Assembly (NCBI GenBank): GCA_023404715.1
Contig: JAEYAR010000188.1
Span: 1-12,284 of the forward strand
Direction: 5' to 3'
Source of the DNA: Bacillota bacterium
Lineage (GTDB): Bacteria; Bacillota; Clostridia; Christensenellales; Aristaeellaceae
DNA length: 12,284 bases
Positions 1 to 6,866 of this stretch are shown in pieces. The position numbers and the translations under genes were made by a program. A model generated the notes under the pieces. It did no database searches, was not told the origin of the DNA, and worked only from the letters and a program-made list of their open reading frames with translations. Each line of letters opens with the position of its first letter. The first letter of the stretch is position 1.

Positions 1-224
1 TCCTGATGGTCAAAGATGCGCTCGCCCGCCGTGTCGATCAACACCAGGGGCAGATGTGTGCAAAACACGTCGCTTGCGTGTGTGCAGCTTTCTTTTTCCG
101 CCGCAATCAGATGCTGGTGCGCGCGCACCTTCTCGGGGGCGGCGTTGTCCTCCACATAAAAAGCCAGAATGCTGGCTGTAAGGCACAAGGCCGTCAAGGA
201 CAAGGCCGCCGTCAGCTTTCGCAC
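1..224 (-). CDS. CotH-like protein, N-terminal fragment (gene leaves window)
   Basis: Only the first ~74 codons are in the window; the 3' end lies beyond position 1. I start it at a GTG at 224-222 because a GGGGGAG ribosome binding site lies a few bases upstream and the product then begins with a short basic stretch (VRKLTAALSL) and a hydrophobic segment to about residue 24, typical of a signal peptide or membrane anchor. After a short linker the reading frame gives CTHLPLVLIDTAGERIFD (about residues 54-71), which resembles the opening strand of CotH-type domains (a 'lPvvsIdT' pattern). CotH proteins are atypical protein kinases, first known from spore coats. The gene follows the DUF4956 gene by 37 bp in the same direction, and CotH, DUF4956 and VTC-domain genes often sit together, which supports the call. 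The kinase catalytic residues are outside the window, so activity cannot be judged. Confidence 0.65.
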   Translation of the reverse strand, partial: MRKLTAALSLTALCLTASILAFYVEDNAAPEKVRAHQHLIAAEKESCTHASDVFCTHLPLVLIDTAGERIFDHQ

Positions 225-261
225 CGTCTTCTCCCCCTGTCTATTGCTCTGCCGATCGCGT

Positions 262-939
262 TCAACGGCTCGCCTCGTCGTCCTGCGCGATGAGATTGAC
301 CTGTGTGACGCCGTCCAGCCGGGTCAATTGCTCGGAAATGCTGCTCCGCTTGCCCCTGCTCGCCTTGTTTAGGGCGCGTTCGCTGATCTCATAGATGAAT
401 TCTACCGACTCCGGCGTCGTGTTCTTCACGCGCAGACGAATCTGGGGAAAGAAATTATACAGCACCGATTCCACCTGTTTTTCCGCCATGACCTCGCTGC
501 GCACGACGATCAAATACTTCCCGTCCCCGTGGATCTGCCCCATGATGATCATCAACGACGCCACCACCAGCGAACCGATGGCTGAGACCAAATAGTAAGA
601 GACACCGCAGCAGATGCCGACGGCGATGCACCAATAGATGAAGGTCGTATCCCGCGGGTCCTTTATCGCCGTTCGGAAGCGCACGATGGAAAGTGCGCCG
701 ACCATGCCCAGCGAGAGCGCGATGTTGTTGCTGATGACGGACATGATGAGCGTCGTGATGAGCGACATCGCCAGCAAGGATACGTTAAATTTTTTGCTGT
801 AAGCCGTGCCCGTATAGGTCAGCCTGTACGTCGCATAGATCACCAAGCCGATGCAAAAGGCCACCAGCATGTTGAGCAGCAGCTGCTCGACGCCCAATTG
901 GTCCTGCTCCAGCAGATAGTTCAAAATATAATCTTTCAT
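262..939 (-). CDS. DUF4956 family membrane protein
   Basis: A 225-residue integral membrane protein of the DUF4956 family. The family signature is plain at residues 74-95: ALSLGMVGALSIVRFRTAIK, followed by DPRDTTFIYWCIAVGI. Hydrophobic segments lie near residues 20-38, 53-70, 73-86 and 100-133. The remaining ~90 residues form a soluble, probably cytoplasmic, alpha/beta domain (KYLIVVRSE at 141-149, then a beta-rich stretch ending in QVNLIAQD), as in family members of this length. The ATG has a GAGGGGG ribosome binding site. It begins 15 bp after the VTC-domain gene and is followed 37 bp later by the CotH-like gene, so the three look co-transcribed. The biochemical role of DUF4956 is not established; the steady association with VTC and CotH proteins suggests a shared membrane complex, which is inference. 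Confidence 0.88.
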   Translation of the reverse strand: MKDYILNYLLEQDQLGVEQLLLNMLVAFCIGLVIYATYRLTYTGTAYSKKFNVSLLAMSLITTLIMSVISNNIALSLGMVGALSIVRFRTAIKDPRDTTFIYWCIAVGICCGVSYYLVSAIGSLVVASLMIIMGQIHGDGKYLIVVRSEVMAEKQVESVLYNFFPQIRLRVKNTTPESVEFIYEISERALNKASRGKRSSISEQLTRLDGVTQVNLIAQDDEASR

Positions 940-954
940 AATGCCCCCTCTTCC

Positions 955-1644
955 TTACCCCATATAAAGTGCTCTGCCCTGCAGGTACTTGCTGTTGGCC
1001 CCCGGCAGTCCATCGAGCTTTGCCAGCGCCTTTTGAATGAATGTCGGCAGGAATCCGTCGTATTTTACCTCGAAAACGCCTATGCCGGGCGCCATTACCG
1101 GCGCGAACGAGACGTCGGGGTCAAATGGGTTTAGGTTCACTTGTGATGCGCGCACGTTCGTATCGAATGTGATGCGCACACGGTTTACCGGGTACACGAA
1201 CGCCCGCCGTTCATAAGCGATCAGCACCTTCGGACGGTATACTCCTTGCATCATTTCGCCGTACATCCGCCCGGCAACCGGCTCGTCATAGTCCAGCAGC
1301 GCTCGATAGTCGCCGCTTATGAGGTTGAGCGCTTCCGTTTTGGAGACCGTGATGGAATACTTCGTCTGATCGCCCCCTTGCTTTTGCTTGTATTCCATCT
1401 TCGCCGTCGCATCCTGCGGGGAGTAGATGCGCAGGCGTATTTTCTTGCGCACCTCCAGTCCGTCCAGCACGTTCGAGCGATCCCCGTCGTCGAGCGAATC
1501 GAAGTACAGCGAGATCACCGTATAGCCTTCTGCGCGGTTGTTGGTATCCGCCTGCAGCTGAGCCTGCAACGCGCGCTCCAAATATTTGTATTCGAGCAGA
1601 GGGATTCGGTATTTGATCTCTTTTCTGGTCACCTGAACGGCCAT
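955..1644 (-). CDS. VTC-type polyphosphate polymerase domain protein
   Basis: A 229-residue protein made almost entirely of a VTC domain, the tunnel-shaped triphosphate-tunnel fold that in yeast Vtc4 makes polyphosphate from ATP. Visible motifs in order: RKEIKYRI (7-14), SLYFDS (45-50), KKIRLRIY (67-74), MEYKQK (83-88), VLIAYERRAF (140-149), RITFD (157-161), FEVKYDG (191-197) and SKYLQG (218-223). These supply the alternating basic and acidic residues that line the tunnel and bind phosphate and metal. There is no SPX domain and no membrane segment. I start at 1644 because AAGGGGGAGG lies at ideal distance; an ATG at 1668, overlapping the upstream stop codon as ATGA, would add eight residues. 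It lies between the AP2-domain gene and the DUF4956 gene. Polyphosphate synthesis is the family-based expectation; another tunnel-fold phosphate chemistry is possible. Confidence 0.88.
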   Translation of the reverse strand: MAVQVTRKEIKYRIPLLEYKYLERALQAQLQADTNNRAEGYTVISLYFDSLDDGDRSNVLDGLEVRKKIRLRIYSPQDATAKMEYKQKQGGDQTKYSITVSKTEALNLISGDYRALLDYDEPVAGRMYGEMMQGVYRPKVLIAYERRAFVYPVNRVRITFDTNVRASQVNLNPFDPDVSFAPVMAPGIGVFEVKYDGFLPTFIQKALAKLDGLPGANSKYLQGRALYMG

Positions 1645-1664
1645 GGCGTCCTCCCCCTTCGGCA

Positions 1665-2348
1665 TCATTCCCGCCTGTCCTGCGTTTGCTTTTGTTCACG
1701 GTATCTTCGCACAAACTCGTCGTGCAACCTTTCAAACCGCTTGCGCTGCGCGATCGCCTCTTCCCGGTCCTTGAATTGCCCTAAATAGTGTCTTCTCTTT
1801 TGAAAGCAGATCATGGCCGTCCACGTCCCGCTGCGCGGGTTGTAGTAGACGCCTGGGTAACCGCTGGTGTTGTTGCGCTGAATGATTTTCGCGGCTAGCC
1901 GCTCGACGCAGGTGCCTTCTACGATGTGAATCCCGCTGAAGTTGCGCCGCCGGGCGCGTGCGGCTTCGCAGCCACAGCTTTTCGCCTTGCCGCTCACCAA
2001 GTCGTGACGCGTCTGTAGGGCGGTGTTCCCGCAGTCGCAGCGGCAAATCAGCAGCGGCGCGTTCCCTCGCCGCTTCTGACTTACGCCGACGACCCTGAGC
2101 ATACCGTATCGCTGACCGGTCATCTGCTGTAGGCGCGCATGAACCCTTTGCTCCGTCAGGCATCCGCAGCTGCGCGTGTGGCCCGTCTTGAGGTTGCTTA
2201 GGCTGACGCGGCAGACATTGCCGCAGCTGCACCGGCACAGGCATTTCTTCTTTCCCGATCCGTCGGGCGCAAGGATATCGATGACCGTCAGTTCGCCGTA
2301 AACACGGCCCGTCTGTTCGGCATCGTCTTTGCTGCCGCCATTTGCCAT
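1665..2348 (-). CDS. AP2-domain protein with two Cys-rich repeats
   Basis: A 227-residue likely DNA-binding protein. Two similar repeats come first: residues 16-63 (YGELTVI, then CLCRCSCGN at 36-44 and SCGC at 60-63) and residues 80-127 (RYGMLRVVG, then CRCDCGN at 102-108 and SCGC at 124-127). The CxCxCGN and SCGC pairs could each hold a zinc ion. The C-terminus (about 158-206) is an AP2 domain: NNTSGYPGVYYNPRSGTW, then FQKRRHYLGQFKDREEAI. The tail is charged. Bacterial and phage AP2 proteins are often linked to homing endonucleases or mobile DNA, but I see no HNH nuclease motif here, so regulator or domesticated mobile-element remnant are both open. I start at the ATG at 2348 with a GGAGGGG site; a TTG at 2363 is possible. 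It stands 130 bp after cpsB and its stop lies 20 bp before the VTC start, or overlaps it if the ATG at 1668 is used. Confidence 0.8.
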   Translation of the reverse strand: MANGGSKDDAEQTGRVYGELTVIDILAPDGSGKKKCLCRCSCGNVCRVSLSNLKTGHTRSCGCLTEQRVHARLQQMTGQRYGMLRVVGVSQKRRGNAPLLICRCDCGNTALQTRHDLVSGKAKSCGCEAARARRRNFSGIHIVEGTCVERLAAKIIQRNNTSGYPGVYYNPRSGTWTAMICFQKRRHYLGQFKDREEAIAQRKRFERLHDEFVRRYREQKQTQDRRE

Positions 2349-2478
2349 CGCCGTCCCCTCCAAATTCCGTTGTCAAAAAAAGAATATCTTTGTTGCCGTC
2401 TTCAAAAACAGACTCTGGTCCATTCTCCGACTATCTGGGCGCTGCCGTTCCGGCCTGGGATTATCTTGGATCGGGTCT
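2349..2478 (-). other. Intergenic gap between cpsB and AP2-domain gene
   Basis: I see no gene here. Reading the minus strand there is a small GCCG-GAA-CGGC hairpin soon after the cpsB stop, a short T-run about 30-40 bp later, and a longer T-run (T7) about 20 bp before the AP2 ribosome binding site. None forms a convincing terminator because stem and T-run are not adjacent. A TTGACA sits too close to the ribosome binding site to serve as a -35 box for this gene. Whether the AP2-VTC-DUF4956-CotH genes are read through from cpsB or have their own start is not decided by the sequence. Confidence 0.4.
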
Positions 2479-3204
2479 CTATTGGGGTTCGAGGATTTCC
2501 TTCTGATTCAGTCCCGTCAGCTGCGCTGCGTAACGTAGGCCGTACTGCGCCCTGAGCACCTTGTACGCCTCCTTCATGTTCACGCCCCGCGTATCGGTGT
2601 TGTGCGAATCGGTCGCCACGTAGTCGATCAGCTGCTCGTGAAAGAGCCTGTCACAAAACCGCTTGACGAAGAAGAATCCGCGTGGCTTGATCACCGTAGA
2701 GCAATTGATCTGCAGCCGCAGGTTCGGGAAATCCCGCAGCTCGTATACGCGCTCAATGTGCCTCACCAGGCATTCATAGCGCTCGATGTGCGCGATCACC
2801 GGGTGATATCCCTCGTTCATCAGCGTACGGACCGCATCGTAGATCCATTCGAACGTGACGTCCGGCCTGAACTCCACCAGCACGTACCGCGTGCCCGCCA
2901 GCGTCGGGATCTTCCCCGCATCCAGAAAGCGCAGCGTCGCTTCGGTATACAGGATTTCAGCGCCGGGGTATACGGTCAGCGGCAGCGCTTTGGCCACGCA
3001 AAATGCGTTCATCTGTTCCAGCTTGTCCAAATAGGCCTGTAGCTCAAAGAGCCTTCGCCCCGGTGTCGCATGGGGCGTGGCGATCACCTGGCCGATTCCT
3101 TCCTTACAGGCGGCCAGGATCATGCGCTGCGTCTCCGCCCAGCTTTGCGGGCCGTCGTCGATGCCGTATGTCAGATGATGATGGATATCGGTAAACCGAT
3201 TCAT
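2479..3204 (-). CDS. cpsB: CpsB/CapC-type tyrosine-protein phosphatase (PHP domain)
   Basis: A 241-residue manganese-dependent phosphotyrosine phosphatase of the polymerase-and-histidinol-phosphatase fold (CpsB/YwqE family), which removes phosphate from the tyrosine-rich tail of the CpsD kinase. Metal-binding motifs are all present: D6-x-H8-x-H10 followed by GIDDGP (14-19), ATPHATPG (42-49, H45), GAEI (81-84, E83), IAHIERY (137-143, H139) and ATDSHNT (197-203, D199 and H201). The full length matches the family. The open frame extends much further upstream, but those codons only read through cpsD in another frame; the correct start is the ATG at 3204, which overlaps the cpsD stop as ATGA, a sign of coupled translation. 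It is the last gene of the cpsC-cpsD-cpsB set. Confidence 0.93.
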   Translation of the reverse strand: MNRFTDIHHHLTYGIDDGPQSWAETQRMILAACKEGIGQVIATPHATPGRRLFELQAYLDKLEQMNAFCVAKALPLTVYPGAEILYTEATLRFLDAGKIPTLAGTRYVLVEFRPDVTFEWIYDAVRTLMNEGYHPVIAHIERYECLVRHIERVYELRDFPNLRLQINCSTVIKPRGFFFVKRFCDRLFHEQLIDYVATDSHNTDTRGVNMKEAYKVLRAQYGLRYAAQLTGLNQKEILEPQ

Positions 3205-3977
3205 TTCGCGCTCGTTCCTTTTGCTTTTGCGGTTGCCTTGACAGCGACGGGCCGTCGGCTCTTGGGATTTGAGGATTCGTAATATCCATCCGCATAGTGC
3301 GAGTAATACGTCTTGTAATAGTACTTCTTCGAGCTGTGGGTGTCGAACGTCACCTTGTTGAGCACCGCGCCGAGGATCGGGCAGCCCGTCTTCTCGATCT
3401 GCTGCCTGGCATCCGCCAGCTCGCGGCGGCTCACCCCGTTGTTCGAGACCACGAAGACCACGCCGTCGCACGATTTGGCGATCTGCGCCGCGTCGATGAT
3501 GACGCCCACCGGCGGGCAATCGACCAGCACCACGTCAAACATCCGCGCCAGCGCGTCCAGCAGGTTGGGGAAGCGGTCCGTACTCAGCAGCGTCAGCGAG
3601 TTGGCCACGTCGCGCCCGGAGAGGATCATATACGCGCCTTCGATGTCCGTCTTATACAGGATGTCGTCCATGGGGCACATGCCAGCCAGATAGTGCGTCA
3701 GCCCCTGGGGCTTCCCCTCCATCTTGACGCCGTAGCGGCTGGTGAGGAGGGAGCGGCGTAGGTCGGCGTCCACCAGTACGACGTTCTTGCCGATGCCCGC
3801 CAGCGAGCGCATCAGCGCCATCGATAGGAAGCTCTTTCCCTCCTGGGCGTGGCAGCTGGTCAGCATGATCTTCTTCACGTCGCTGCCGGCGAAGGAAAGG
3901 TTGGTGCACAGCGTGTTCAGCGCCTCGTTGCAGGAGTAATCCAGCCCGGCAAATCGGGTCAATTGGAGTGATTTCAT
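3201..3977 (-). CDS. cpsD: CpsD/CapB-type tyrosine kinase (BY-kinase), copy 1
   Basis: A 258-residue cytoplasmic bacterial tyrosine kinase that phosphorylates itself on a C-terminal tyrosine cluster and works with CpsC at the membrane. Motifs: EALNTLCTNLSFA near residues 18-30 (family N-terminus), Walker A as SCHAQEGKS (41-49), Walker A' as VVLVDADLRR (66-75) and Walker B as VVLVDCPPVG (149-158). The tyrosine-rich tail runs from KKYYYKTYYSHY to DGYYE (218-234, nine Tyr), followed by a basic Lys/Arg/Ala-rich extension. The usual 'SxxPxEGKS' around Walker A is altered: Ala replaces Pro and Cys precedes His. The start ATG overlaps the cpsC stop (ATGA) and the stop overlaps the cpsB start. About 86% identical by eye to the second copy at 7160-7921 over the first 231 residues; the tails differ. 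Confidence 0.94.
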   Translation of the reverse strand: MKSLQLTRFAGLDYSCNEALNTLCTNLSFAGSDVKKIMLTSCHAQEGKSFLSMALMRSLAGIGKNVVLVDADLRRSLLTSRYGVKMEGKPQGLTHYLAGMCPMDDILYKTDIEGAYMILSGRDVANSLTLLSTDRFPNLLDALARMFDVVLVDCPPVGVIIDAAQIAKSCDGVVFVVSNNGVSRRELADARQQIEKTGCPILGAVLNKVTFDTHSSKKYYYKTYYSHYADGYYESSNPKSRRPVAVKATAKAKGTSAK

Positions 3978-4765
3978 CTTTTCTTCACCGCCTTCTTCCT
4001 TTTACCGGCTGTATCGTTCATGGAACGCAGGTTTTTATCGTTGAGAATCGGTACGACCGCCAGCGTCGGCATGCCGGCATACTTCATGATGTCGTCCGTC
4101 GACTTGATCTTGTCGTCCAGAATAAATTGCACCGTGATGATCGCGCAGGCGAGCAGCGCGCCCAGGATGGCGCCCAGCAGCACGTTGCGCGTCTTGTTGG
4201 GGCTGACCGGCAGCGTCGGCTCCAGCGCCTTAGAGAGGATGTTCGGCTTTTCGGTGGCCATCTTCTCGGCGATATACTCGCGCACGACGTCCGCGTACGC
4301 GTTGGCGATCAGGGCCGCCTCCTGTGGGTCGGGCGACTTGACCGTGATATAGAGGATGCGCGTATTGTTCGGGTTGGTGATCGTCAACATCTCGCTCAAC
4401 TGCTTGTAGCTGTACGCCAACCCCAGCTTTTCCAGCACGCGCTCGTGCACTTCCCAGGTCTTGAAGACCTCCTGATAGTCGCTCGTCAAATACGTGCCAA
4501 TCTGCAAGTCGGACAGATTGACCGCCGAATCGTTGGAGTTGAGCACATAGATCTTGGCTGTGGATTCATAAATAGGCGTAAGTAAAAAGACAGAAATAAT
4601 TCCTGCTGCTAACGCGCAAATCAATGTGGCCAGGACGATATACTTCGCCTTTTCCAGCAACCGGTAGAACAGCTCGACCAGGTCGATTTCCTGTTCTCTA
4701 TCGGCGCTCTCTTCGAAATGCGCTTCAGGCAGATTGGATTTTTGACCGATTTCCGTAGCAGCCAT
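3974..4765 (-). CDS. cpsC: CpsC/YveK-type chain-length regulator and kinase modulator
   Basis: A 263-residue membrane protein of the Wzz/polysaccharide co-polymerase type. It sets polymer chain length and activates the separate CpsD kinase through its cytoplasmic tail. After a polar N-terminus comes EIDLVELFYRLLEK (26-39), transmembrane helix 1 (about 42-62), TPIYESTAKIYV (63-74, the classic Wzz motif), an extracytoplasmic domain, the proline-rich LEPTLPVSPNK (181-191) and transmembrane helix 2 (about 193-215). The cytoplasmic tail ends in a strongly basic KRKKAVKKR. The ATG has a GGGGGAAG ribosome binding site. Its stop overlaps the cpsD start by four bases. It is preceded by a 164-bp leader with strong hairpins, so it may be controlled separately from the secreted-protein gene upstream. 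Confidence 0.93.
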   Translation of the reverse strand: MAATEIGQKSNLPEAHFEESADREQEIDLVELFYRLLEKAKYIVLATLICALAAGIISVFLLTPIYESTAKIYVLNSNDSAVNLSDLQIGTYLTSDYQEVFKTWEVHERVLEKLGLAYSYKQLSEMLTITNPNNTRILYITVKSPDPQEAALIANAYADVVREYIAEKMATEKPNILSKALEPTLPVSPNKTRNVLLGAILGALLACAIITVQFILDDKIKSTDDIMKYAGMPTLAVVPILNDKNLRSMNDTAGKRKKAVKKR

Positions 4766-4803
4766 ATGCTTCCCCCAACATTCGATGATAGTAAATGCTC
4801 TGC

Positions 4804-4853
4804 GCCATCCCGCTTAAGCGGAATGGCGGCAGACCTGAAATCCGCCAAGGTCT
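4804..4853 (-). promoter_or_regulatory. Leader with competing hairpins ahead of cpsC
   Basis: Reading the minus strand, AGACCT (4853-4848) can pair with AGGTCT (4836-4831). Just downstream GCCATTCCGC can pair with GCGGGATGGC around a TTAA loop (4827-4804; ten pairs, one G-U). A third option, TGGCGG (4847-4842) with CCGCCA (4829-4824), overlaps both and excludes them. No T-run follows, so this is not a plain terminator. It lies in the 5' leader of cpsC-cpsD-cpsB, where structured RNA that governs antitermination or translation is common in exopolysaccharide operons. The pairing is seen directly; a regulatory role is inference. Confidence 0.5.
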
Positions 4854-4901
4854 TATGAAATGAGTTTGCCGGCGGCAGGCGACATGTCAGCGTTGCCGCC
4901 G

Positions 4902-4925
4902 AAAACGCCGCGGCTTTCCGCCGCG
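4902..4925 (-). terminator. Weak intrinsic terminator after secreted-protein gene
   Basis: Five bases after the stop codon, the minus strand reads CGCGGC-GGAAA-GCCGCG (six GC-rich pairs, 4925-4909), then GCG and TTTT. The T-run is short and slightly offset, so partial termination with read-through into the cpsC leader is likely. The GCCGC arm can also pair with GCGGC farther downstream. Confidence 0.45.
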
Positions 4926-4929
4926 CGGA

Positions 4930-5508
4930 TCACTCGCTCAGAAGGGCGAGAGAGGCGGTGCCGTTGTTGATGACTTCCAGCAGCTCCGCCGGGAAGACGA
5001 CGTTGACCAATCCGTCCACGCCGACTTCCGCGTCGATCGCCGTCCAGACCATCTGGCCGTCCTCGCCGACATAGCCGACGACGGCGACGATCTTCTGACC
5101 GGCCCTATAGGTGGAAGCGACTTGGATCTTCGTCTCCACAGCGCCGTAAGACGTATCAAAGTTCTTGGTCTCGATGGCCACGAACTCGTTCATCTTCAGG
5201 TTCTTCAGGTCGGTCCCTTCGGGCAGCTTCGCGGCGATCTCCTGCTGCACGGCCGGCGCGAAATACTCGACGGGCGCGGCGGCGTTGGTCGTCACAAAGC
5301 TGTAGATCTCCTCCAGCACCTGCTCGGATTTTACATCCTCAACGGTCGTGAGCACGAAATCCGGCTTGATTTCCACACCGGTAGTGGACTTTACCTCCAC
5401 CGGCTTCACCATATCCGGGGTCGTCTTGCTCGGAACCGCGTAAGCGATGCTTGCCATGCAGAATACCATCGCAAGGGCAAGAGCGAGCGCAACAATTCTC
5501 TTTTTCAT
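4930..5508 (-). CDS. Small secreted protein of unknown function
   Basis: A 192-residue protein I do not recognise. Residues 1-24 form a textbook signal peptide: MKKR, a hydrophobic core, then a cleavage site after AYA. No lipobox cysteine, no LPxTG sorting signal and no later membrane helix is visible, so the mature ~168-residue product should be released or loosely held at the surface. It is acidic and mixed alpha/beta in appearance: a helical part around residues 62-95 (EEIYSFV, YFAPAVQQEIAAKLP), then alternating strands (AVETKIQVAS, KIVAVVGYVG, MVWTAIDAEVG, LVNVVFPAELL). It has no cysteine in the mature part. AAAGGAGG sits eight bases before the ATG, among the best ribosome binding sites here, so strong translation is likely. 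It lies between the LCP gene and cpsC in the same direction, suggesting a cell-surface role tied to the polysaccharide. Confidence 0.82.
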   Translation of the reverse strand: MKKRIVALALALAMVFCMASIAYAVPSKTTPDMVKPVEVKSTTGVEIKPDFVLTTVEDVKSEQVLEEIYSFVTTNAAAPVEYFAPAVQQEIAAKLPEGTDLKNLKMNEFVAIETKNFDTSYGAVETKIQVASTYRAGQKIVAVVGYVGEDGQMVWTAIDAEVGVDGLVNVVFPAELLEVINNGTASLALLSE

Positions 5509-5600
5509 GGGTATCTCCTCCTTTCCGCATGGCGGCTAGCCAGCCATACGAATCAAGAAACGAATTTATCATAAAACCTCGCGGCTTTCAGGTAATGGGA

Positions 5601-6626
5601 TCAGCGGTGCGGCTGATAGAACGTATTGATGACCATCTGCTCGACGGCGGGCGCGTCTGCCCTAAATTCCATGAAGCCGTCGCGGCCGATGCTATGCTCC
5701 CCTTCGATCTTCAGCTCGGGGTTCTCGGCGTATTGCACGGCCCGGTTGGCCTCGTTGATCATCCGTCCGCGGCTCATGTTCGTCAGCAGGTGTTCGCCGA
5801 GCGTATCGTAGAGCTCGCCCACAAACTTCGAGCTTTCCGCGATGCGCGCGCCGACAACGTCCGCCAGGGCGCTCATGTACGCGCGCTGCCTGCGCATGCG
5901 CGATGCGTTCGTGCCGTCCCCCACCTCCATGCGCCAACGCACGAAGGTCTCGGCCTGCTCGCCCTTGAGCGTCACCGTGGCGCCCTGCGTCATCGCCGGG
6001 TCGTACGCACTGAAGTCATCCTCCAGCGTCACGGTGACGCCGCCGACTGCGTCGTTCAAAATCGGAATGGAGTCCATGTCCATCGCGACGAAGAAGTCGA
6101 CGTCTATGCCGCACAGCAGCTTGCTGACGGCGTTCGCCGTAAAGGTACAGCTCTGCTCCTTGCCGTCGCCAAAGCCGTGCGACAGGCAGATCTGCGCGTC
6201 CTTCGTACCGGCCTCGTTACCCAGCACGCCCAGCACCGTGATCGGCGCGATGGTATCGCGGTCGATATGCAGCTGGGTGAGCGTCTTGTTCACGGGGTCG
6301 ATGATCATGAGCATCAGGAAATCCGCCTGACCGCCGTTGCGAAAGCCCGCCGTAGAGCCCGGGCGGGATGCGCCCCGGTCGATGCCCATAAAGAGGATCG
6401 TCGTCAGGCGCTCGTTGTAAGCATACTGTTTGCCTTCATAGGTGACGAGGCGCAGGTCCGCGTCGTGCATAGAAAGATCGCCGCGCACGGACTTATCCCC
6501 GTACGCCAGCATCTCCAGACGCCGCCCGCCGAAGTAGGCGAGGCCGCCGAGCAAGGCCAGCGCCAGCACGACGCACACCGCCTGCGCGATCAGGCGCTTA
6601 CGGCTAATGTGTCCAACTCGCTTCAT
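5601..6626 (-). CDS. LCP family protein (LytR-CpsA-Psr), cell-wall polymer ligase
   Basis: A 341-residue membrane-anchored protein. LCP enzymes transfer undecaprenyl-phosphate-linked glycopolymers to peptidoglycan outside the membrane. A basic N-terminus (MKRVGHISRKR) is followed by one transmembrane helix at about residues 13-32. The LCP core follows: ILFMGIDRGA (77-86), QADFLMLMIIDP (100-111), LHIDRDT (119-125, with the conserved Arg), NDAVGGVTVTL (191-201), LKGEQAETFVRWR (220-232) and ASRMRRQRAYM (241-251). The first methionine in frame is 54 bp earlier, but GGGGGAGG before the ATG at 6626 and the better N-terminus favour this start. It is transcribed from its own promoter 234 bp upstream through a hairpin-bearing leader. 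Next to cpsC-cpsD-cpsB it probably attaches the same polysaccharide. The C-terminal domain after residue 260 is short. Confidence 0.92.
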   Translation of the reverse strand: MKRVGHISRKRLIAQAVCVVLALALLGGLAYFGGRRLEMLAYGDKSVRGDLSMHDADLRLVTYEGKQYAYNERLTTILFMGIDRGASRPGSTAGFRNGGQADFLMLMIIDPVNKTLTQLHIDRDTIAPITVLGVLGNEAGTKDAQICLSHGFGDGKEQSCTFTANAVSKLLCGIDVDFFVAMDMDSIPILNDAVGGVTVTLEDDFSAYDPAMTQGATVTLKGEQAETFVRWRMEVGDGTNASRMRRQRAYMSALADVVGARIAESSKFVGELYDTLGEHLLTNMSRGRMINEANRAVQYAENPELKIEGEHSIGRDGFMEFRADAPAVEQMVINTFYQPHR

Positions 6627-6739
6627 GATCCGTCGCCTCCCCCGCGCTTCATCCGTCGAAATCTTGCATTGGCACGGCAATGCGCTGTGCGCCCGCCCCG
6701 CAGGCTCGCATAGCGTAGTTTACATGGCGCCCGCTTAGT

Positions 6740-6796
6740 CGGAATCATTAGAAGCACTACCTGCTTCCGTTGATTCCGGCTATTTCTTTTTTCCCC
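6740..6796. repeat. Hairpin element E1 with T-tract (T-tract on + strand)
   Basis: A 39-bp imperfect palindrome (6740-6778). The outer arms are CGGAATCA and TGATTCCG, the inner arms GAAGCA and TGCTTC, with a five-base loop and a 3x3 internal loop. On the plus strand it is followed at once by a T-rich run (TATTTCTTTTTTCC), so it would act as an intrinsic terminator for plus-strand transcription. On the minus strand it forms a long hairpin about 80-120 bases into the LCP mRNA leader. Related hairpin/T-tract pieces occur at 7998-8063 and 8090-8124. No plus-strand gene needs a terminator here. Confidence 0.7.
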
Positions 6797-6806
6797 TGTC
6801 ACTAAA
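6770..6806 (+). repeat. Arm 1 of ~36-bp inverted repeat pair
   Basis: The plus-strand sequence from TTGATTCCGG through TATT, a T6 run, CCCCTGT and CACTAAA matches the minus strand of 8090-8124 at about 30 of 33 aligned positions plus a 2-base gap, counted by eye. The two arms lie about 1.3 kb apart and enclose the second tyrosine kinase gene and the LCP promoter. Confidence 0.75.
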
Positions 6807-6866
6807 CGTACGCAATTGCTGACAAAGAAAATGACGCCATTCCTCTGGCCAAAATGGGGCTTTACT

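Noticed and set aside
3205..3519. Extended N-terminus for the CpsB phosphatase
   Set aside because: These codons are cpsD read in another frame; the PHP motif starts six residues after the ATG at 3204, which overlaps the cpsD stop.
5525..5550. Near-palindrome around GGCTAGCC before the secreted-protein gene
   Set aside because: Arms are offset by one base, the loop would be too small for a stable hairpin, and no operator resemblance is evident.
6627..6680. Longer N-terminus for the LCP protein (start at 6680)
   Set aside because: The 18 extra residues do not resemble a leader, and a good ribosome binding site precedes the ATG at 6626.
5451..6713. Long plus-strand open frame (420 codons) opposite the LCP gene
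   Set aside because: It is antisense to a clear LCP protein, has Arg/His-rich composition typical of a mirror frame in GC-rich DNA, and no recognisable domain.
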